NCBI GenBank assembly: GCA_000824845.1
Contig: CCNC01000197.1
Location: forward strand, 1 to 64,000
Length of the DNA stretch: 64,000 bases
Direction: 5' to 3'
From: Mesorhizobium sp. ORS 3359
GTDB taxonomy: Bacteria; Pseudomonadota; Alphaproteobacteria; Rhizobiales; Rhizobiaceae
Positions 16,282-25,364 of this stretch are shown here, piece after piece. A model generated the notes under the pieces. That model was not told the DNA's origin and ran no database searches. It saw only the letters and a program-made list of their open reading frames with translations. A program made the position numbers and the translations under genes. Each line of letters begins with the position of its first letter. Positions within the stretch are counted from its first letter, which is position 1.

Positions 16282-16983
16282 TCAAGAGACAAGCACCACC
16301 GAGAATGGCCCGGCGCAAAAGAGCTTGTCCGTGACCTTCTTGACACCGGCAACGTTCTCGGCCGCAACCACGGCAGCTTGTCGCTGACGTTCGTCGAAGA
16401 TGGCGCCGCTCAGCTCAACGTCTCCCTTGTCGACGGTGACGCCGATAAGGTCGCCGCCGACGCTCCAGGACTGCCCCCGCAGCTCGGCAAGAATGTTCCT
16501 GCGGATGATCTCGTCGTCGACAGTCGCAGAACCTGATTTGGGCAGAGTGCGGAGCAGGATGCGCATCAGATCGGAGCGGCTGACGATGCCGACGATCTTG
16601 TCCGCATCAAGGATAGGCACATTCTTGATGTCGTGGGTCGCCATGAGCTCGACGACCTCGGCAAGCGAAGCGCCTGGCGCAGCGGAAACGACGCTGGCGG
16701 TCATGACCTCGGCCACCCGGCGGCCGCTCGAACGGACATACTCATCGGCGAGCTTGCCTGGACCGACAAGAAACTCCAGCCAGCGAGGCCGCGCCCGCCT
16801 GGTGCCAAGTTCGCCCCGGCGCAGAAAATCGCCTTCGGTGATGATGCCAGCCAGCGATCCATCGTCTCCCACGACCGGCAGGCAGCGGATGTTCCTGGTC
16901 AGCATCAGATCGGCCGCTTCGGCGACCGAGGCAGAGGCGGCGATTGTGACCACCGGCGTCGTCATGATGTCCTGGGCCTGCAT
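16282..16983 (-). CDS. CBS-pair and BON-domain protein
   Basis: Cytoplasmic protein of 233 residues with two CBS motifs (about 1-60: DIMTTPVVTIAASASVAEAA, CLPVVGDDGSLAGIITEGD; about 90-150: VAEVMTASVVSAAPGASL, IKNVPILDADKIVGIVSRSDLM) and a C-terminal BON domain (about 155-225, with GVTVDKGDVELSGAI). CBS pairs bind adenosine nucleotides; CBS-BON proteins are common in rhizobial low-oxygen and stress regulons, with no defined reaction. A FixK/FNR-type site lies at 17038-17051, about 20 nt leader, so it has its own promoter although it follows fixS. Confidence 0.9.
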   Translation of the reverse strand: MQAQDIMTTPVVTIAASASVAEAADLMLTRNIRCLPVVGDDGSLAGIITEGDFLRRGELGTRRARPRWLEFLVGPGKLADEYVRSSGRRVAEVMTASVVSAAPGASLAEVVELMATHDIKNVPILDADKIVGIVSRSDLMRILLRTLPKSGSATVDDEIIRRNILAELRGQSWSVGGDLIGVTVDKGDVELSGAIFDERQRQAAVVAAENVAGVKKVTDKLFCAGPFSVVLVS

Positions 16984-17037
16984 CGAAGTCTCTCGCTTTC
17001 GTCAGCCTTACTCTCTGACGTCGGCAGCAACGCTGCC

Positions 17038-17051
17038 TTGATCCATATCAG
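17038..17051. promoter_or_regulatory. FixK/FNR-type site upstream of the CBS/BON gene
   Basis: TTGATCCATATCAG (one mismatch from TTGAT-N4-ATCAA). It overlaps the fixS stop codon (17048-17050). Predicted start near 17003, 20 nt before the CBS gene ATG. Confidence 0.6.
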
Positions 17052-17218
17052 TTTGATCGCGGACCTTCCTTGTCTCGCGCATCGGCTTCGATCAGTATCC
17101 GCTCGGCGGCTCCGTCGAGATCCTCGTACTGGCCGCTGCGCAAAGCCCACAGGAAGCCGGACAGACCGAGCGCGCCAAGGAACAGGGCCACCGGAATGAG
17201 ATAGACGAGCGTGGTCAT
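17048..17218 (-). CDS. fixS: FixS/CcoS, cbb3 oxidase maturation protein
   Basis: A 56-residue single-helix membrane protein: MTTLVYLIPVALFLGALGLS, then FLWALRSGQYEDLDGAAERI, the standard CcoS pattern. Needed for insertion of heme and copper into the catalytic subunit of cbb3 oxidase. Its ATG overlaps the fixI stop (ATGA, 17215-17218), and it is the last gene of fixGHIS. Its own stop codon lies inside the FixK/FNR site of the following CBS/BON gene. Confidence 0.93.
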   Translation of the reverse strand: MTTLVYLIPVALFLGALGLSGFLWALRSGQYEDLDGAAERILIEADARDKEGPRSN

Positions 17219-19500
17219 GGGTGGGCCGCTTCGATGACGTCGGTGCGGCGCCTGGCGGGAGCGGCTTCAGGAGCCGCTTTCGCCGTTGCTTGAAGCCGCA
17301 TCGCATTTGCGATCACGATCAGCGAGGAAGCGCTCATCGCGATCGCCGCGATCAGCGGCGTCACATGTCCGAGGATGGCGATCGGCACGGCGAATGCGTT
17401 GTAGACGATCGCGATTGCGATGTTCTGGCGGATGAGCCGGCCGGCCTTGCGCGAGACATCCAGGGCGAGCGGCACCGCCAGCAGGCTCTCGCGCAGGAAG
17501 ACGAAGTCCGCGGCCTGGCGGCCGATGTCGGCTGCGGTCGCCGGAGCCATCGAGACATGCGCGGCGCCGAGCGCCGGCGTGTCGTTGAGGCCGTCGCCCA
17601 CCATCAGCACCTTGTGACCGGCCCGGGCCAACGCCTCGATCCTCTCGACCTTGCCCGAGGGCAGCAGGGCCGGCACGAAATTCTCGATGCCCAAGGATCC
17701 CGCTGCCTCGCCGCAAGCTCTCGCGGTGTCGCCGGAAAGCATCTCGACCGAGATGCCGGCGTCCGTCAGCCTTTCCACCGCCGCCTTTGCATCGGCCCGC
17801 GTGGCATCTTCGAAGGCGAAGCATGCGACGATGCTGCCATTCTTCGCGAGAACCGTGCCGCCAAGGCCGCCATATCGCCCTTCACCGCCGGTGCGGGCCT
17901 TCCATCCGGCCCAGCCGCGCCGGCCAAGGCGCCAGATGTCGCCGCCGGAGGAAGCTTCGATGCCGAAGCCCGGCTCCTCCTGCACGCGGTCGAATTGGGT
18001 TCGATCGCGAACGCTGCCATAGGCCGCCAGCGCCTTCGAGAAGGGGTGCCGCGAATGCGCTGCCAGGTCGGCCGCGATCGCCAGCATGGCCGGATCGATC
18101 GACGCCGCGTTGACGAGCCTGGGCAGCCCCAGAGTGAGCGTTCCGGTCTTGTCGAACACAGCCGCGTCGATCGCCGCGAGACGCTCCATCGCCGAACCGT
18201 CCTTGACCATGACGCCGGCCTCGAACAGTCGCCGGGCCGCCACCACCTGGACGATCGGAACCGCGAGGCCGAGCGCGCACGGGCAGGTGATGATGAGCAC
18301 GGCGATGGCGATGGTCATGGCGCGGTGCCAATCGCCGGACGCAACCATCCAGCCGAGGAAGGTTAGGAAGGCCGCCAGATGGACCACGGGCGCGTAGAGT
18401 GCCGATACCCGGTCGGCGATCCGCCTGTAGCGCGAGCGGCCACCCTCGGCGGCTTCCATCAGCCGGACCATTTCCGCCAGGAAGGAATCCTTCGCCGCGG
18501 CGGTCGCCTGCATCGTCAGCGGACCCGTCAAATTCAGCGTGCCGGCCTGGACGTGCGTGCCGGCGCTCACGGCTTTCGGCGCGCTCTCGCCGGAGACGAT
18601 CGAGCAATCGAGGTCGGAATTCCCGCTGACGATATCGCCGTCGACCGGGATCCGCTCGCCGGCCGCAATGAGCAGGCGCATTCCCGGCGCGAGCTCGGCG
18701 ACGGGCACGTATTCGCGTATTCCGTCGTCCCGCAGGACCACTGCCCCTCGCGCGGCAAGCCGCGACAGGCCATTGACCGCTGTTCGCGCCCGCTCGCGCA
18801 TCACGTGATCCAGCGTGCGCCCGATCAGCAGGAAGAAGAGCAGCGACACCGAGGCGTCGAAATAGGCGTGCTCGCCGTGATTGATGGTCTCGTAGAGGCT
18901 CATCGCGTACGCGAGCGAGACGCCCACCGCGATCGGCACGTCCATGTTCATGCGGCCATGGCGCAGCGCGTTCGCAGCCGAGCGGAAGTAGATCCCGCCG
19001 GCGAAGGCGAGCGCCGGGATGGCGATCAGCGCCGACAGCCAATGGAACAGATCGCGAGTCGGGCCTTCCGCGCCGGACCAGACCGATACCGAGAGCAGCA
19101 TGATATTGCCGGCTGCGAAGCCCGCCACGGCGACAGCGCGGATCAGCTCCGAGAGCGTCCTGTCCTTCTCGTGAATTTCCGGGTCGAACAGGTGCGCCTG
19201 ATAGCCGAGCCGGCCGAGCACGGCGAAGAATGGCGGGACGATGTCGCCGCGCCAGCGGACCGACACACGCTTCGTCGACAGGTTGACGCGAGCGGACGCG
19301 ACATTCTCGACCGAGCCGAGCGCCGCCTCGATCGCCTGGATGCAAGCTCCGCAGTGAACCGTCGGCACCGACAGGTCGGTCTGGTGGATGTCGCCGCCCA
19401 GGGAGCGGCTGGCCAACTTGATCTCCTCGCTCGACGGCGATGCGGATGTCGCGCCGGCGACCTCCAACGCCATTTCAGCCCCAGGCGCGCAGCAGCTCAT
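17215..19500 (-). CDS. fixI: FixI/CcoI copper-transporting P-type ATPase
   Basis: P1B-type ATPase of 761 residues that exports Cu+ to supply the CuB site of cbb3 oxidase. Order: an N-terminal heavy-metal domain (HCGACIQAIEAALG, C-x2-C), membrane helices, actuator loop IVSGESAPK, CPC ion-path motif (TCPCALGLAVPI), phosphorylation site FDKTGTLTLG and GDGLNDTPALG. A second cysteine pair opens the protein (MSCCAPGAEM). The reading frame stays open far upstream to 20028, but ATG 19500 overlaps the fixH stop by 4 bp and gives the usual CcoI start. It overlaps fixS the same way. Confidence 0.95.
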   Translation of the reverse strand: MSCCAPGAEMALEVAGATSASPSSEEIKLASRSLGGDIHQTDLSVPTVHCGACIQAIEAALGSVENVASARVNLSTKRVSVRWRGDIVPPFFAVLGRLGYQAHLFDPEIHEKDRTLSELIRAVAVAGFAAGNIMLLSVSVWSGAEGPTRDLFHWLSALIAIPALAFAGGIYFRSAANALRHGRMNMDVPIAVGVSLAYAMSLYETINHGEHAYFDASVSLLFFLLIGRTLDHVMRERARTAVNGLSRLAARGAVVLRDDGIREYVPVAELAPGMRLLIAAGERIPVDGDIVSGNSDLDCSIVSGESAPKAVSAGTHVQAGTLNLTGPLTMQATAAAKDSFLAEMVRLMEAAEGGRSRYRRIADRVSALYAPVVHLAAFLTFLGWMVASGDWHRAMTIAIAVLIITCPCALGLAVPIVQVVAARRLFEAGVMVKDGSAMERLAAIDAAVFDKTGTLTLGLPRLVNAASIDPAMLAIAADLAAHSRHPFSKALAAYGSVRDRTQFDRVQEEPGFGIEASSGGDIWRLGRRGWAGWKARTGGEGRYGGLGGTVLAKNGSIVACFAFEDATRADAKAAVERLTDAGISVEMLSGDTARACGEAAGSLGIENFVPALLPSGKVERIEALARAGHKVLMVGDGLNDTPALGAAHVSMAPATAADIGRQAADFVFLRESLLAVPLALDVSRKAGRLIRQNIAIAIVYNAFAVPIAILGHVTPLIAAIAMSASSLIVIANAMRLQATAKAAPEAAPARRRTDVIEAAHP

Positions 19501-20009
19501 TGCAGGGCTCCATTCGAGATCATGACACGGCGGACATCGCGGAACGGCGACGCCAGCCCGGCATCCGCATCGATCTCCACGATCCAGACGCCGTTCCTGG
19601 GCGTGTGCCGGACAGCAAATGCCTCCGCGCTCCCGGCGCTCCCGGCCACCGCGGCAAGTGTCAGGGCTTCGTCCTCGGCCTCGTAGGCCGGGTGGCGGAA
19701 CAGCACCTTGACGCCGCGCAGCGGCACCGGTTTGCCCTGGCTGTCGACAAGGCTGTAACGGACCTCGCCGGAAGCGACGGTCAGCTTGCCCGTCCAGCCC
19801 AGCGCCGCCTGCGCCCTGCCTTTCCTGGCTTCTTCGTTGAACTGCTGGCTTGCGACATAGGTGTTCTCGACGACGAGGCCGGTCCAGCTTTTCTGGGCAA
19901 GCGTGGCCATGGTGACATTGACCCCGATCACCACCGCGAAGAACGCCAGGATGGAGACCAACATATGCTTGCCGGTGAACTCGCGCGGCTTCGGCATTTC
20001 GGCGCTCAT
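19497..20009 (-). CDS. fixH: FixH/CcoH, cbb3 oxidase assembly protein
   Basis: Membrane-anchored assembly protein of 170 residues with one N-terminal helix (about 14-38: GKHMLVSILAFFAVVIGVNV) and a periplasmic domain (YVASQQFNEEARKGRAQAALG, later GVKVLFRHPAYEAED and NGVWIVEIDAD). CcoH interacts with the CcoN subunit during assembly. It overlaps fixG upstream (ATGA, 20006-20009) and fixI downstream (19497-19500), so the fixGHIS genes are translationally chained. Confidence 0.94.
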   Translation of the reverse strand: MSAEMPKPREFTGKHMLVSILAFFAVVIGVNVTMATLAQKSWTGLVVENTYVASQQFNEEARKGRAQAALGWTGKLTVASGEVRYSLVDSQGKPVPLRGVKVLFRHPAYEAEDEALTLAAVAGSAGSAEAFAVRHTPRNGVWIVEIDADAGLASPFRDVRRVMISNGALQ

Positions 20010-21577
20010 CTGCTGTTCTCCGGGGCATTGAAGGTTGCGGTGTATTCGGCGGTTTCGGAACCTGCCGTGTCGTCGATGCGGAATTCGAAACTCTGCGCCG
20101 GCTTCCTGATCTGATCGGCCGGTTGCCGCACGAAGACCTTCAGCGTCTTCAGCCGGTCGGGCTCGACCGGGATGGAGAAGGAGCGGCTTGCGGGCTGGTC
20201 GATGCCGACGATGCTCATCTCACCGCCGTCGAGGCCGTGCAGTGTGATCTCGACCGTCCTCGGCTCGGGTATCATGTTGAGCAGCTTGACCGTATAGCCG
20301 TTCCGGATCGAGCCGTCCGAGAGCGTCACGAACTGCGGATTGCGATCATGCAGGACGTTCAGCTCCAGCCGTTCGCGCGTCAGCAGCGAATAGACGAGCA
20401 CCAGGCCGATCGCCGACCACACGCCGAGATAGATGTAGGTGCGCAACCGGAAGATCTTGCCCAGGTGGAAATGTGCCAGGCCGTCGGCGAAGCTGCCGCT
20501 CGGCGTCCTCACCAGCGCCGGATTGACCGGGCCGGTGCCTCCGGATGTGGCCAACGCCATGTTGGCGTTGTAGTCAGCCAGCGTCGCATAGGAGATCAGC
20601 CCGCGTTCCCGGCCGAGCTTGTCCATGACGCTGTCGCAGGCGTCGATGCACAGCGCGCAGGTGATGCATTCCAGCTGCTGGCCGTCGCGGATGTCGATTC
20701 CCATGGGGCAGACGGCGACACAGGCGTTGCAGTCGACGCAGTCGCCGACCGATTGCCCCGCGGTCGAGGCCTTCTTGGCGTGGCGCGAGCGCGGCTCGCC
20801 GCGCCAGTCGTTATACGTCACCGTCAGCGAGTTTTCGTCGAGCATGGCGGCCTGGATGCGCGGCCACGGGCACATATAGGTGCAGACCTGCTCGCGCATC
20901 AGCCCGCCCAACACATAGGTGGTGCCGGTGAGCACCGCGATCGTGGCATAGGCGATGGGCGCCGCCGTGCCGGTGATGACTTCGCCGAGCAGCTTCGGCG
21001 CATCGGCGAAGTAAAAGATCCAGGCGCCGCCCGTGGCCACAGCGATGACAAGCCAGATGGCGTGCTTGGAGACGCGCAGGAAGAGCTTGCGGGCGCTCCA
21101 GGGAGCGGCATCCAGCTTCATGCGGGCATTGCGATCGCCTTCAATTGCGCGTTCGACGACAAGAAACAGGTCGACCCAGACGGTCTGCGGGCAGGTATAG
21201 CCGCACCAGGCTCGCCCGACCGTCGATGTGATGAGGAAAAGACCGACGCCCGCCATCATCAGAAGGCCGGCGACGTAGTAGAATTCCTGCGGCCAAATCT
21301 CGATGAAGAAGAAGTAGAAACGGCGGTTCGCCAGGTCGACGAGAACAGCCTGGTCGGGAGCGAAAGGCCCCCGATCCCAGCGTAGCCAGGGGGTCAGGTA
21401 ATAGATGCCGAGCGTGATCGCCATCACCAGCCATTTGAACTGGCGGAAACGGCCGGAGGCGCGCTTCGGAAAGATTTTCTTGCGCGCGGCGTAGAGCGGC
21501 TGTCGCGTCTTCGCGGAGTTGACCGCTTCGGCCTCGAGCCGTTCTACCTGCGACTGATCCAGCACGACGATCTCCAA
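20006..21577 (-). CDS. fixG: FixG/CcoG, polyferredoxin-type assembly protein
   Basis: Membrane protein of 523 residues with about five helices, two CxxxCP motifs in the membrane region (WCGYTCPQTVWVDLF; CTYMCPWPRIQ) and a 2x[4Fe-4S] ferredoxin segment (CVDCNACVAVCPMGIDI ... CITCALCIDACD). The C-terminal 130 residues form an immunoglobulin-like periplasmic domain. CcoG is a Cu2+ reductase that feeds copper to the CcoI/CcoN assembly path. ATG 21577 is set by family length. A FixK/FNR-type site at 21639 gives fixGHIS a promoter separate from fixNOQP, and a terminator lies between the two operons. Confidence 0.95.
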   Translation of the reverse strand: MEIVVLDQSQVERLEAEAVNSAKTRQPLYAARKKIFPKRASGRFRQFKWLVMAITLGIYYLTPWLRWDRGPFAPDQAVLVDLANRRFYFFFIEIWPQEFYYVAGLLMMAGVGLFLITSTVGRAWCGYTCPQTVWVDLFLVVERAIEGDRNARMKLDAAPWSARKLFLRVSKHAIWLVIAVATGGAWIFYFADAPKLLGEVITGTAAPIAYATIAVLTGTTYVLGGLMREQVCTYMCPWPRIQAAMLDENSLTVTYNDWRGEPRSRHAKKASTAGQSVGDCVDCNACVAVCPMGIDIRDGQQLECITCALCIDACDSVMDKLGRERGLISYATLADYNANMALATSGGTGPVNPALVRTPSGSFADGLAHFHLGKIFRLRTYIYLGVWSAIGLVLVYSLLTRERLELNVLHDRNPQFVTLSDGSIRNGYTVKLLNMIPEPRTVEITLHGLDGGEMSIVGIDQPASRSFSIPVEPDRLKTLKVFVRQPADQIRKPAQSFEFRIDDTAGSETAEYTATFNAPENSR

Positions 21578-21638
21578 TCACGGCGAAATGATGCCCGCCT
21601 TCTTTCCGGCAATCTCGCAATCGCGCGGGCGCGTCGCG

Positions 21639-21652
21639 TTGATGCAGGTCAA
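21639..21652. promoter_or_regulatory. FixK/FNR-type site upstream of fixG
   Basis: TTGATGCAGGTCAA; predicted start near 21604, a 27-nt leader to fixG. Its GTCAA half is the same as in the fixN site. Confidence 0.75.
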
Positions 21653-21660
21653 ATTGAGCC

Positions 21661-21698
21661 ATCAAAAACAAATCGAGGCCCGGCATGGCCGGGCCTCG
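21661..21698 (-). terminator. Rho-independent terminator of fixNOQP
   Basis: Perfect 11-bp GC-rich stem (CGAGGCCCGGC / GCCGGGCCTCG) with a 3-nt loop at 21674-21698, followed on the minus strand by ATTTGTTTTTGAT. It lies between the fixP stop (21737) and the fixG promoter. Confidence 0.85.
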
Positions 21699-21736
21699 TC
21701 GCTTGAACGGCTGAGGGCTGAGAATAGGCCCCGCTC

Positions 21737-22600
21737 CTATTCTCCGCCGCCAAGCGAATGGACATAGACCGCCAGCTCCTTGACCGTCGTCTCGCCGAGA
21801 CGGCCGACCCAAGCAGGCATCACCCCGTTCTTCGGGGCTCGCACCTGGGCAGCAATCGCGGCCTCGCCGGAGCCGTGGAGCCAGATGGCATCCGTCAGAT
21901 TAGGTGCTCCGAGGTCGCGGTTGCCCTTTCCGTTCTCGCCATGGCAGGCGGCGCAATTGTCCGCGAAAACCATGGCGCCGGGCTCGATCAGGCTCTTGTC
22001 CTGCACCGGTCCGGAAAGGCTCGCCACATAGGCGCTGACCTGGGCGATCTGTTCCGGCTTGAGCACGTCGGCAAAAGGGGTCATCTCGGACTGACGGGTG
22101 TCGGGGTCCGCTGCGAAGCGGATGCCGTGCGTTATCGTCTGCTGGATCTCCTCCGCCTTGCCGCCCCAGAGCCAATCGTCATCGTTGAGGTTCGGAAACC
22201 CTGTCGATCCTTGCGCGCCTGAGCCGTGGCACTGCACGCAATTCACCTTGAATGCCGCGCCGCCGGCGGCGACGGCGAACTCGCGCAACGTGTCGTCAGC
22301 GGCGATTTCCGAAACCGTCTTGGACTGTATCGCCGTGACGTATTTGGCCTTGGCGGCGTCAGCCGCGGCCATCTCGTTCTTGACGTCGTTGCGGCTGGAG
22401 AAGCCCAGGACGCCCCTGGTGGCGGAACTCAGCATCGGCCAGGCGGGATAGGCAATCGTGTAAGCGAGCGCCCAGGCCACGGTGATGTAGAAGGTGATCA
22501 CCCACCAGCGCGGCAGAGGATTGTTAAGCTCCTTGATACCGTCCCATTCATGGCCGGTCGTCGTGATGCCCGAGATTTCGTCGATATGCTCGTTGCTCAT
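21737..22600 (-). CDS. fixP: FixP/CcoP, diheme cytochrome c subunit of cbb3 oxidase
   Basis: Subunit of 287 residues: an N-terminal helix (about 32-55, WWVITFYITVAWALAYTIAY) and two c-type cytochrome domains with heme sites CVQCH (first) and CAACH (second), each followed by a methionine ligand region. It passes electrons to FixO/FixN. ATG 22600 starts 3 nt after the fixQ stop; the frame is also open from TTG 22606. Last gene of fixNOQP; the terminator at 21661-21698 follows. Confidence 0.96.
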   Translation of the reverse strand: MSNEHIDEISGITTTGHEWDGIKELNNPLPRWWVITFYITVAWALAYTIAYPAWPMLSSATRGVLGFSSRNDVKNEMAAADAAKAKYVTAIQSKTVSEIAADDTLREFAVAAGGAAFKVNCVQCHGSGAQGSTGFPNLNDDDWLWGGKAEEIQQTITHGIRFAADPDTRQSEMTPFADVLKPEQIAQVSAYVASLSGPVQDKSLIEPGAMVFADNCAACHGENGKGNRDLGAPNLTDAIWLHGSGEAAIAAQVRAPKNGVMPAWVGRLGETTVKELAVYVHSLGGGE

Positions 22601-22602
22601 GA

Positions 22603-22752
22603 TCAATCGTCCTGGAGAGGAATTTTAGCGGCGTCGTCGGCATGCTTTCTGCCACCCGGACGCAGCGCGAAGACAATGCAACCGACAAAGAACAAAGCCA
22701 TGGCAAGCAGGCCCCAACTGTCGGCGAACTCCCGCATCAAGTTGTATTCCAT
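22603..22752 (-). CDS. fixQ: FixQ/CcoQ, small cbb3 oxidase subunit
   Basis: A 49-residue single-helix protein (MEYNLMREFADSWGLLAMAL, then FFVGCIVFALRPGGRKHADD). CcoQ stabilises the cbb3 complex. It lies between fixO and fixP in the usual order, with 12 bp to fixO and 2 bp to fixP. GAGGAGGGCAACCG upstream gives a strong ribosome site for ATG 22752. Confidence 0.94.
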   Translation of the reverse strand: MEYNLMREFADSWGLLAMALFFVGCIVFALRPGGRKHADDAAKIPLQDD

Positions 22753-22764
22753 CGGTTGCCCTCC

Positions 22765-23496
22765 TCAGCGGTAGCCGGCTGCTTCGTCGTAGTTCTTGAA
22801 ATCGACCAGGGTGCCGAGCATCTGGAGATAGGCTACGAGAGCATCCATCTCGGTGACCTGTTGCGGGTTGCCGTCGAAGTCGCCGATCTTGGCCTTGGGG
22901 TAGCGTTTCTCCAGGCCGGCCGTGTCGGCATTGGGATCGGCCTGCGCCGTCAGGTCGGCGTTCGCGTTGGCGACCATGTCGTCGGAGTAGGGCACCCCGA
23001 CGCGCCTGTTCGCAACCAGGTGCGTCGAGAAATCCTTCACCTCGATCGGCGTGTCTTTCAAGAACGCATATTTCGGCATGACCGATTCCGGCACCACGGA
23101 GCGCGGGTCGGCAAGATGCTGAACTTGCCAGCTGTTGGAGTAGCGGTCGCCGACGCGAGCAAGATCCGGTCCGGTTCGCTTGGATCCCCACTGGAAGGGG
23201 TGGTCGTACATCGACTCGGCCGCCAGGCTGTAATGGCCGTAGCGTTCCACCTCGTCGCGGAACGGCCGGATCATCTGGCTGTGGCAGAGATAGCATCCCT
23301 CGCGCACATAGATGTTGCGTCCGGCAAGCTCCAGCGGGGTGTAGGGCCGCATGCCCTCGACCTTCTCGATCGTGTTGTCGAGATAGAAGAGCGGCGCGAT
23401 CTCGACGATGCCGCCAACGGTCACGACCAGCAGGGATCCGACGAGAAGAAGCGTCGCGTTCTTCTCGATCAGCGCGTGTTTGTCTATCAGGCCCAT
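22765..23496 (-). CDS. fixO: FixO/CcoO, monoheme cytochrome c subunit of cbb3 oxidase
   Basis: Subunit of 243 residues, membrane-anchored by an N-terminal helix (about 15-38: TLLLVGSLLVVTVGGIVEI) with a periplasmic cytochrome c domain (heme site CYLCH after YVREG; SMYDHPFQWGSKRTGPDL is a standard CcoO stretch; axial methionine probably in VMPKYAF). It links FixP to FixN. ATG 23496 (MGLIDKHALIEKN) has AAGGAG upstream; the frame open to 23571 is not coding. It follows fixN by 10 bp. Confidence 0.96.
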   Translation of the reverse strand: MGLIDKHALIEKNATLLLVGSLLVVTVGGIVEIAPLFYLDNTIEKVEGMRPYTPLELAGRNIYVREGCYLCHSQMIRPFRDEVERYGHYSLAAESMYDHPFQWGSKRTGPDLARVGDRYSNSWQVQHLADPRSVVPESVMPKYAFLKDTPIEVKDFSTHLVANRRVGVPYSDDMVANANADLTAQADPNADTAGLEKRYPKAKIGDFDGNPQQVTEMDALVAYLQMLGTLVDFKNYDEAAGYR

Positions 23497-23506
23497 GTCT
23501 GGCTCC

Positions 23507-25117
23507 TTATTCGGCAGGCTGGAGGGCGGGGGCGGAACCCGGCAAAGGCTGCTCTTTGCGCTGGTAGCCACGGATGGTCATGGTGACGTTCCAGGCCATG
23601 ATCAGCACGCCGGCCAGGTACATGGCGCCGCCCGCGGCGCGCATGACGTAGTAGGGGTGCATCGCGGCGACCGTCTCGGCAAAGGAATAGACGAGGAAAC
23701 CCTGCTCGTCGTATTCGCGCCACATCAGCCCCTGCATGATGCCCGAGACCCACATCACCGCCGCGTAGACAACGATGCCGAGCGTCGCCAGCCAGAAGTG
23801 CCAGGTGACGAGGCGCATCGAATAGAGCCGCTCGCGGTTCCAGAGCTTGGGCACCATGTAGTAGATCGCGCCGAAGCTGATCAGGCCGACCCAGCCGAGC
23901 GCGCCCGAATGGACATGGCCGATTGTCCAGTCCGTGTAGTGCGACAGCGAGTTGACCGTCTTGATCGACATCATCGGCCCTTCGAAGGTCGACATGCCGT
24001 AGAAGGCGATCGCGGCCACCATCATGCGGACGATCGGGTCGGTGCGGATCTTGTCCCAGGCGCCGGAGAGGGTCATGAGGCCGTTGATCATGCCGCCCCA
24101 GGAGGGCATCCACAGCATGATCGAGAACACCATGCCGAGCGTCTGCGCCCAGTCGGGCAGGGCGGTGTAGTGGAGGTGATGCGGCCCGGCCCAGATATAG
24201 AGGAAGATCAGCGCCCAGAAGTGGATGATCGACAGCCGGTAGGAATAGACCGGGCGGTTCACCTGCTTGGGCACGAAGTAGTACATCATGCCGAGGAAGC
24301 CCGCCGTCAGGAAGAACCCGACCGCATTATGGCCGTACCACCACTGCGTCAGCGCGTCCTGAACACCCGAGAATGCCGAGTAGCTCTTCGAGCCGAGGAA
24401 CGAGACCGGCATCGTCAGGTTGTTGACGACATGCAGCATCGCGATGGTGACGATGAAAGACAGGTAGAACCAGTTGGCGACGTAGATGTGCGGTTCCTTG
24501 CGCTTCAGAATGGTGCCGAGGAAAAGGATCAGATACGCGACCCAGACGATCGTCAGCCAGAGGTCGACATACCATTCCGGCTCGGCATATTCGCGGCCTT
24601 CGGTGATGCCCAGCAGATAGCCGGTCGCGGCCATGACGATGAACAGCTGGTAGCCCCAGAAGACGAACCAGGCGAGATTGCCGCCGAACAGCCTCGCGCG
24701 GGACGTGCGCTGCACGACATACATGGATGTGCACAGAAGGGCGTTGCCGCCAAAGGCGAAGATCACACCGGAGGTATGAAGCGGCCGCAGCCGCCCGAAA
24801 TTGAACCAGGGCCCGATGTTAAGCTGAGGGTATGCAAGCTCCAGCGCGATGAGCACGCCGACGAGCATGCCGACGACCCCCCAGAACACCGTTGCGATGG
24901 CCCCGTAGCGGATCGGGCCATCCATGTAGGCGGATGGGTCGATCGGCGCCGCAGGCTTGAAATCCGTCGTGCGCAGCAGGACCGCGGTGAAGCCAGCCAC
25001 GGCGAAGAACAAAACCCACATGTGCTGGCGAAAAGGTTCATCCAACCCGAAGCCAGCGGCTACGAGGGCGCCAAAGGCGAACAGGCTTAGAAGGACGATC
25101 TCCGTGCCAAATTTCAT
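23507..25117 (-). CDS. fixN: FixN/CcoN, catalytic subunit of cbb3 cytochrome oxidase
   Basis: Heme-copper oxidase subunit I of the C family, 536 residues and about twelve to fourteen helices. Key parts are QWWYGHNAVGFFLTAGF (CuB histidine), YSYRLSIIHFW (cross-linked tyrosine region), WAGPHHLHY (two further CuB histidines) and DWTIGHVHSGALGWVGL (heme ligands). It reduces O2 to water at very low oxygen and pumps protons; in rhizobia it supports respiration in nodules. Start at ATG 25117 with a GGGGA ribosome site. The site at 25201-25214 predicts a 49-nt leader. Confidence 0.97.
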   Translation of the reverse strand: MKFGTEIVLLSLFAFGALVAAGFGLDEPFRQHMWVLFFAVAGFTAVLLRTTDFKPAAPIDPSAYMDGPIRYGAIATVFWGVVGMLVGVLIALELAYPQLNIGPWFNFGRLRPLHTSGVIFAFGGNALLCTSMYVVQRTSRARLFGGNLAWFVFWGYQLFIVMAATGYLLGITEGREYAEPEWYVDLWLTIVWVAYLILFLGTILKRKEPHIYVANWFYLSFIVTIAMLHVVNNLTMPVSFLGSKSYSAFSGVQDALTQWWYGHNAVGFFLTAGFLGMMYYFVPKQVNRPVYSYRLSIIHFWALIFLYIWAGPHHLHYTALPDWAQTLGMVFSIMLWMPSWGGMINGLMTLSGAWDKIRTDPIVRMMVAAIAFYGMSTFEGPMMSIKTVNSLSHYTDWTIGHVHSGALGWVGLISFGAIYYMVPKLWNRERLYSMRLVTWHFWLATLGIVVYAAVMWVSGIMQGLMWREYDEQGFLVYSFAETVAAMHPYYVMRAAGGAMYLAGVLIMAWNVTMTIRGYQRKEQPLPGSAPALQPAE

Positions 25118-25200
25118 CGCAAGTCCCCGATCTCGTCTCGAAAGTTCCGGCGGAAATACCCGCCCGAGGCACCTTTTCGAGATTTCCCGGCCCCCCGGCC

Positions 25201-25214
25201 TTGATCCAGGTCAA
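25201..25214. promoter_or_regulatory. FixK/FNR-type site upstream of fixN
   Basis: TTGATCCAGGTCAA; predicted fixNOQP start near 25166. This is the classic FixK/FnrN target promoter. Confidence 0.8.
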
Positions 25215-25364
25215 ACGCGCACTGCTTTTATTTGGAGGCAGTCTTGGAGGGCATCGGAAACTGATCGCCTTCAGCCAAGGACGCCGGCGAAACGACCTGC
25301 AAGGCCGAACCTTGGGACCGTAGTGAGATCAAGCCAGGGGAGGGCGCAGGAGGATCGTCGGCGC

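Noticed and set aside
19501..20028. N-terminal extension of fixI frame
   Set aside because: Overlaps fixH, which is clearly coding in another frame; CcoI starts at the MSCC ATG overlapping the fixH stop.
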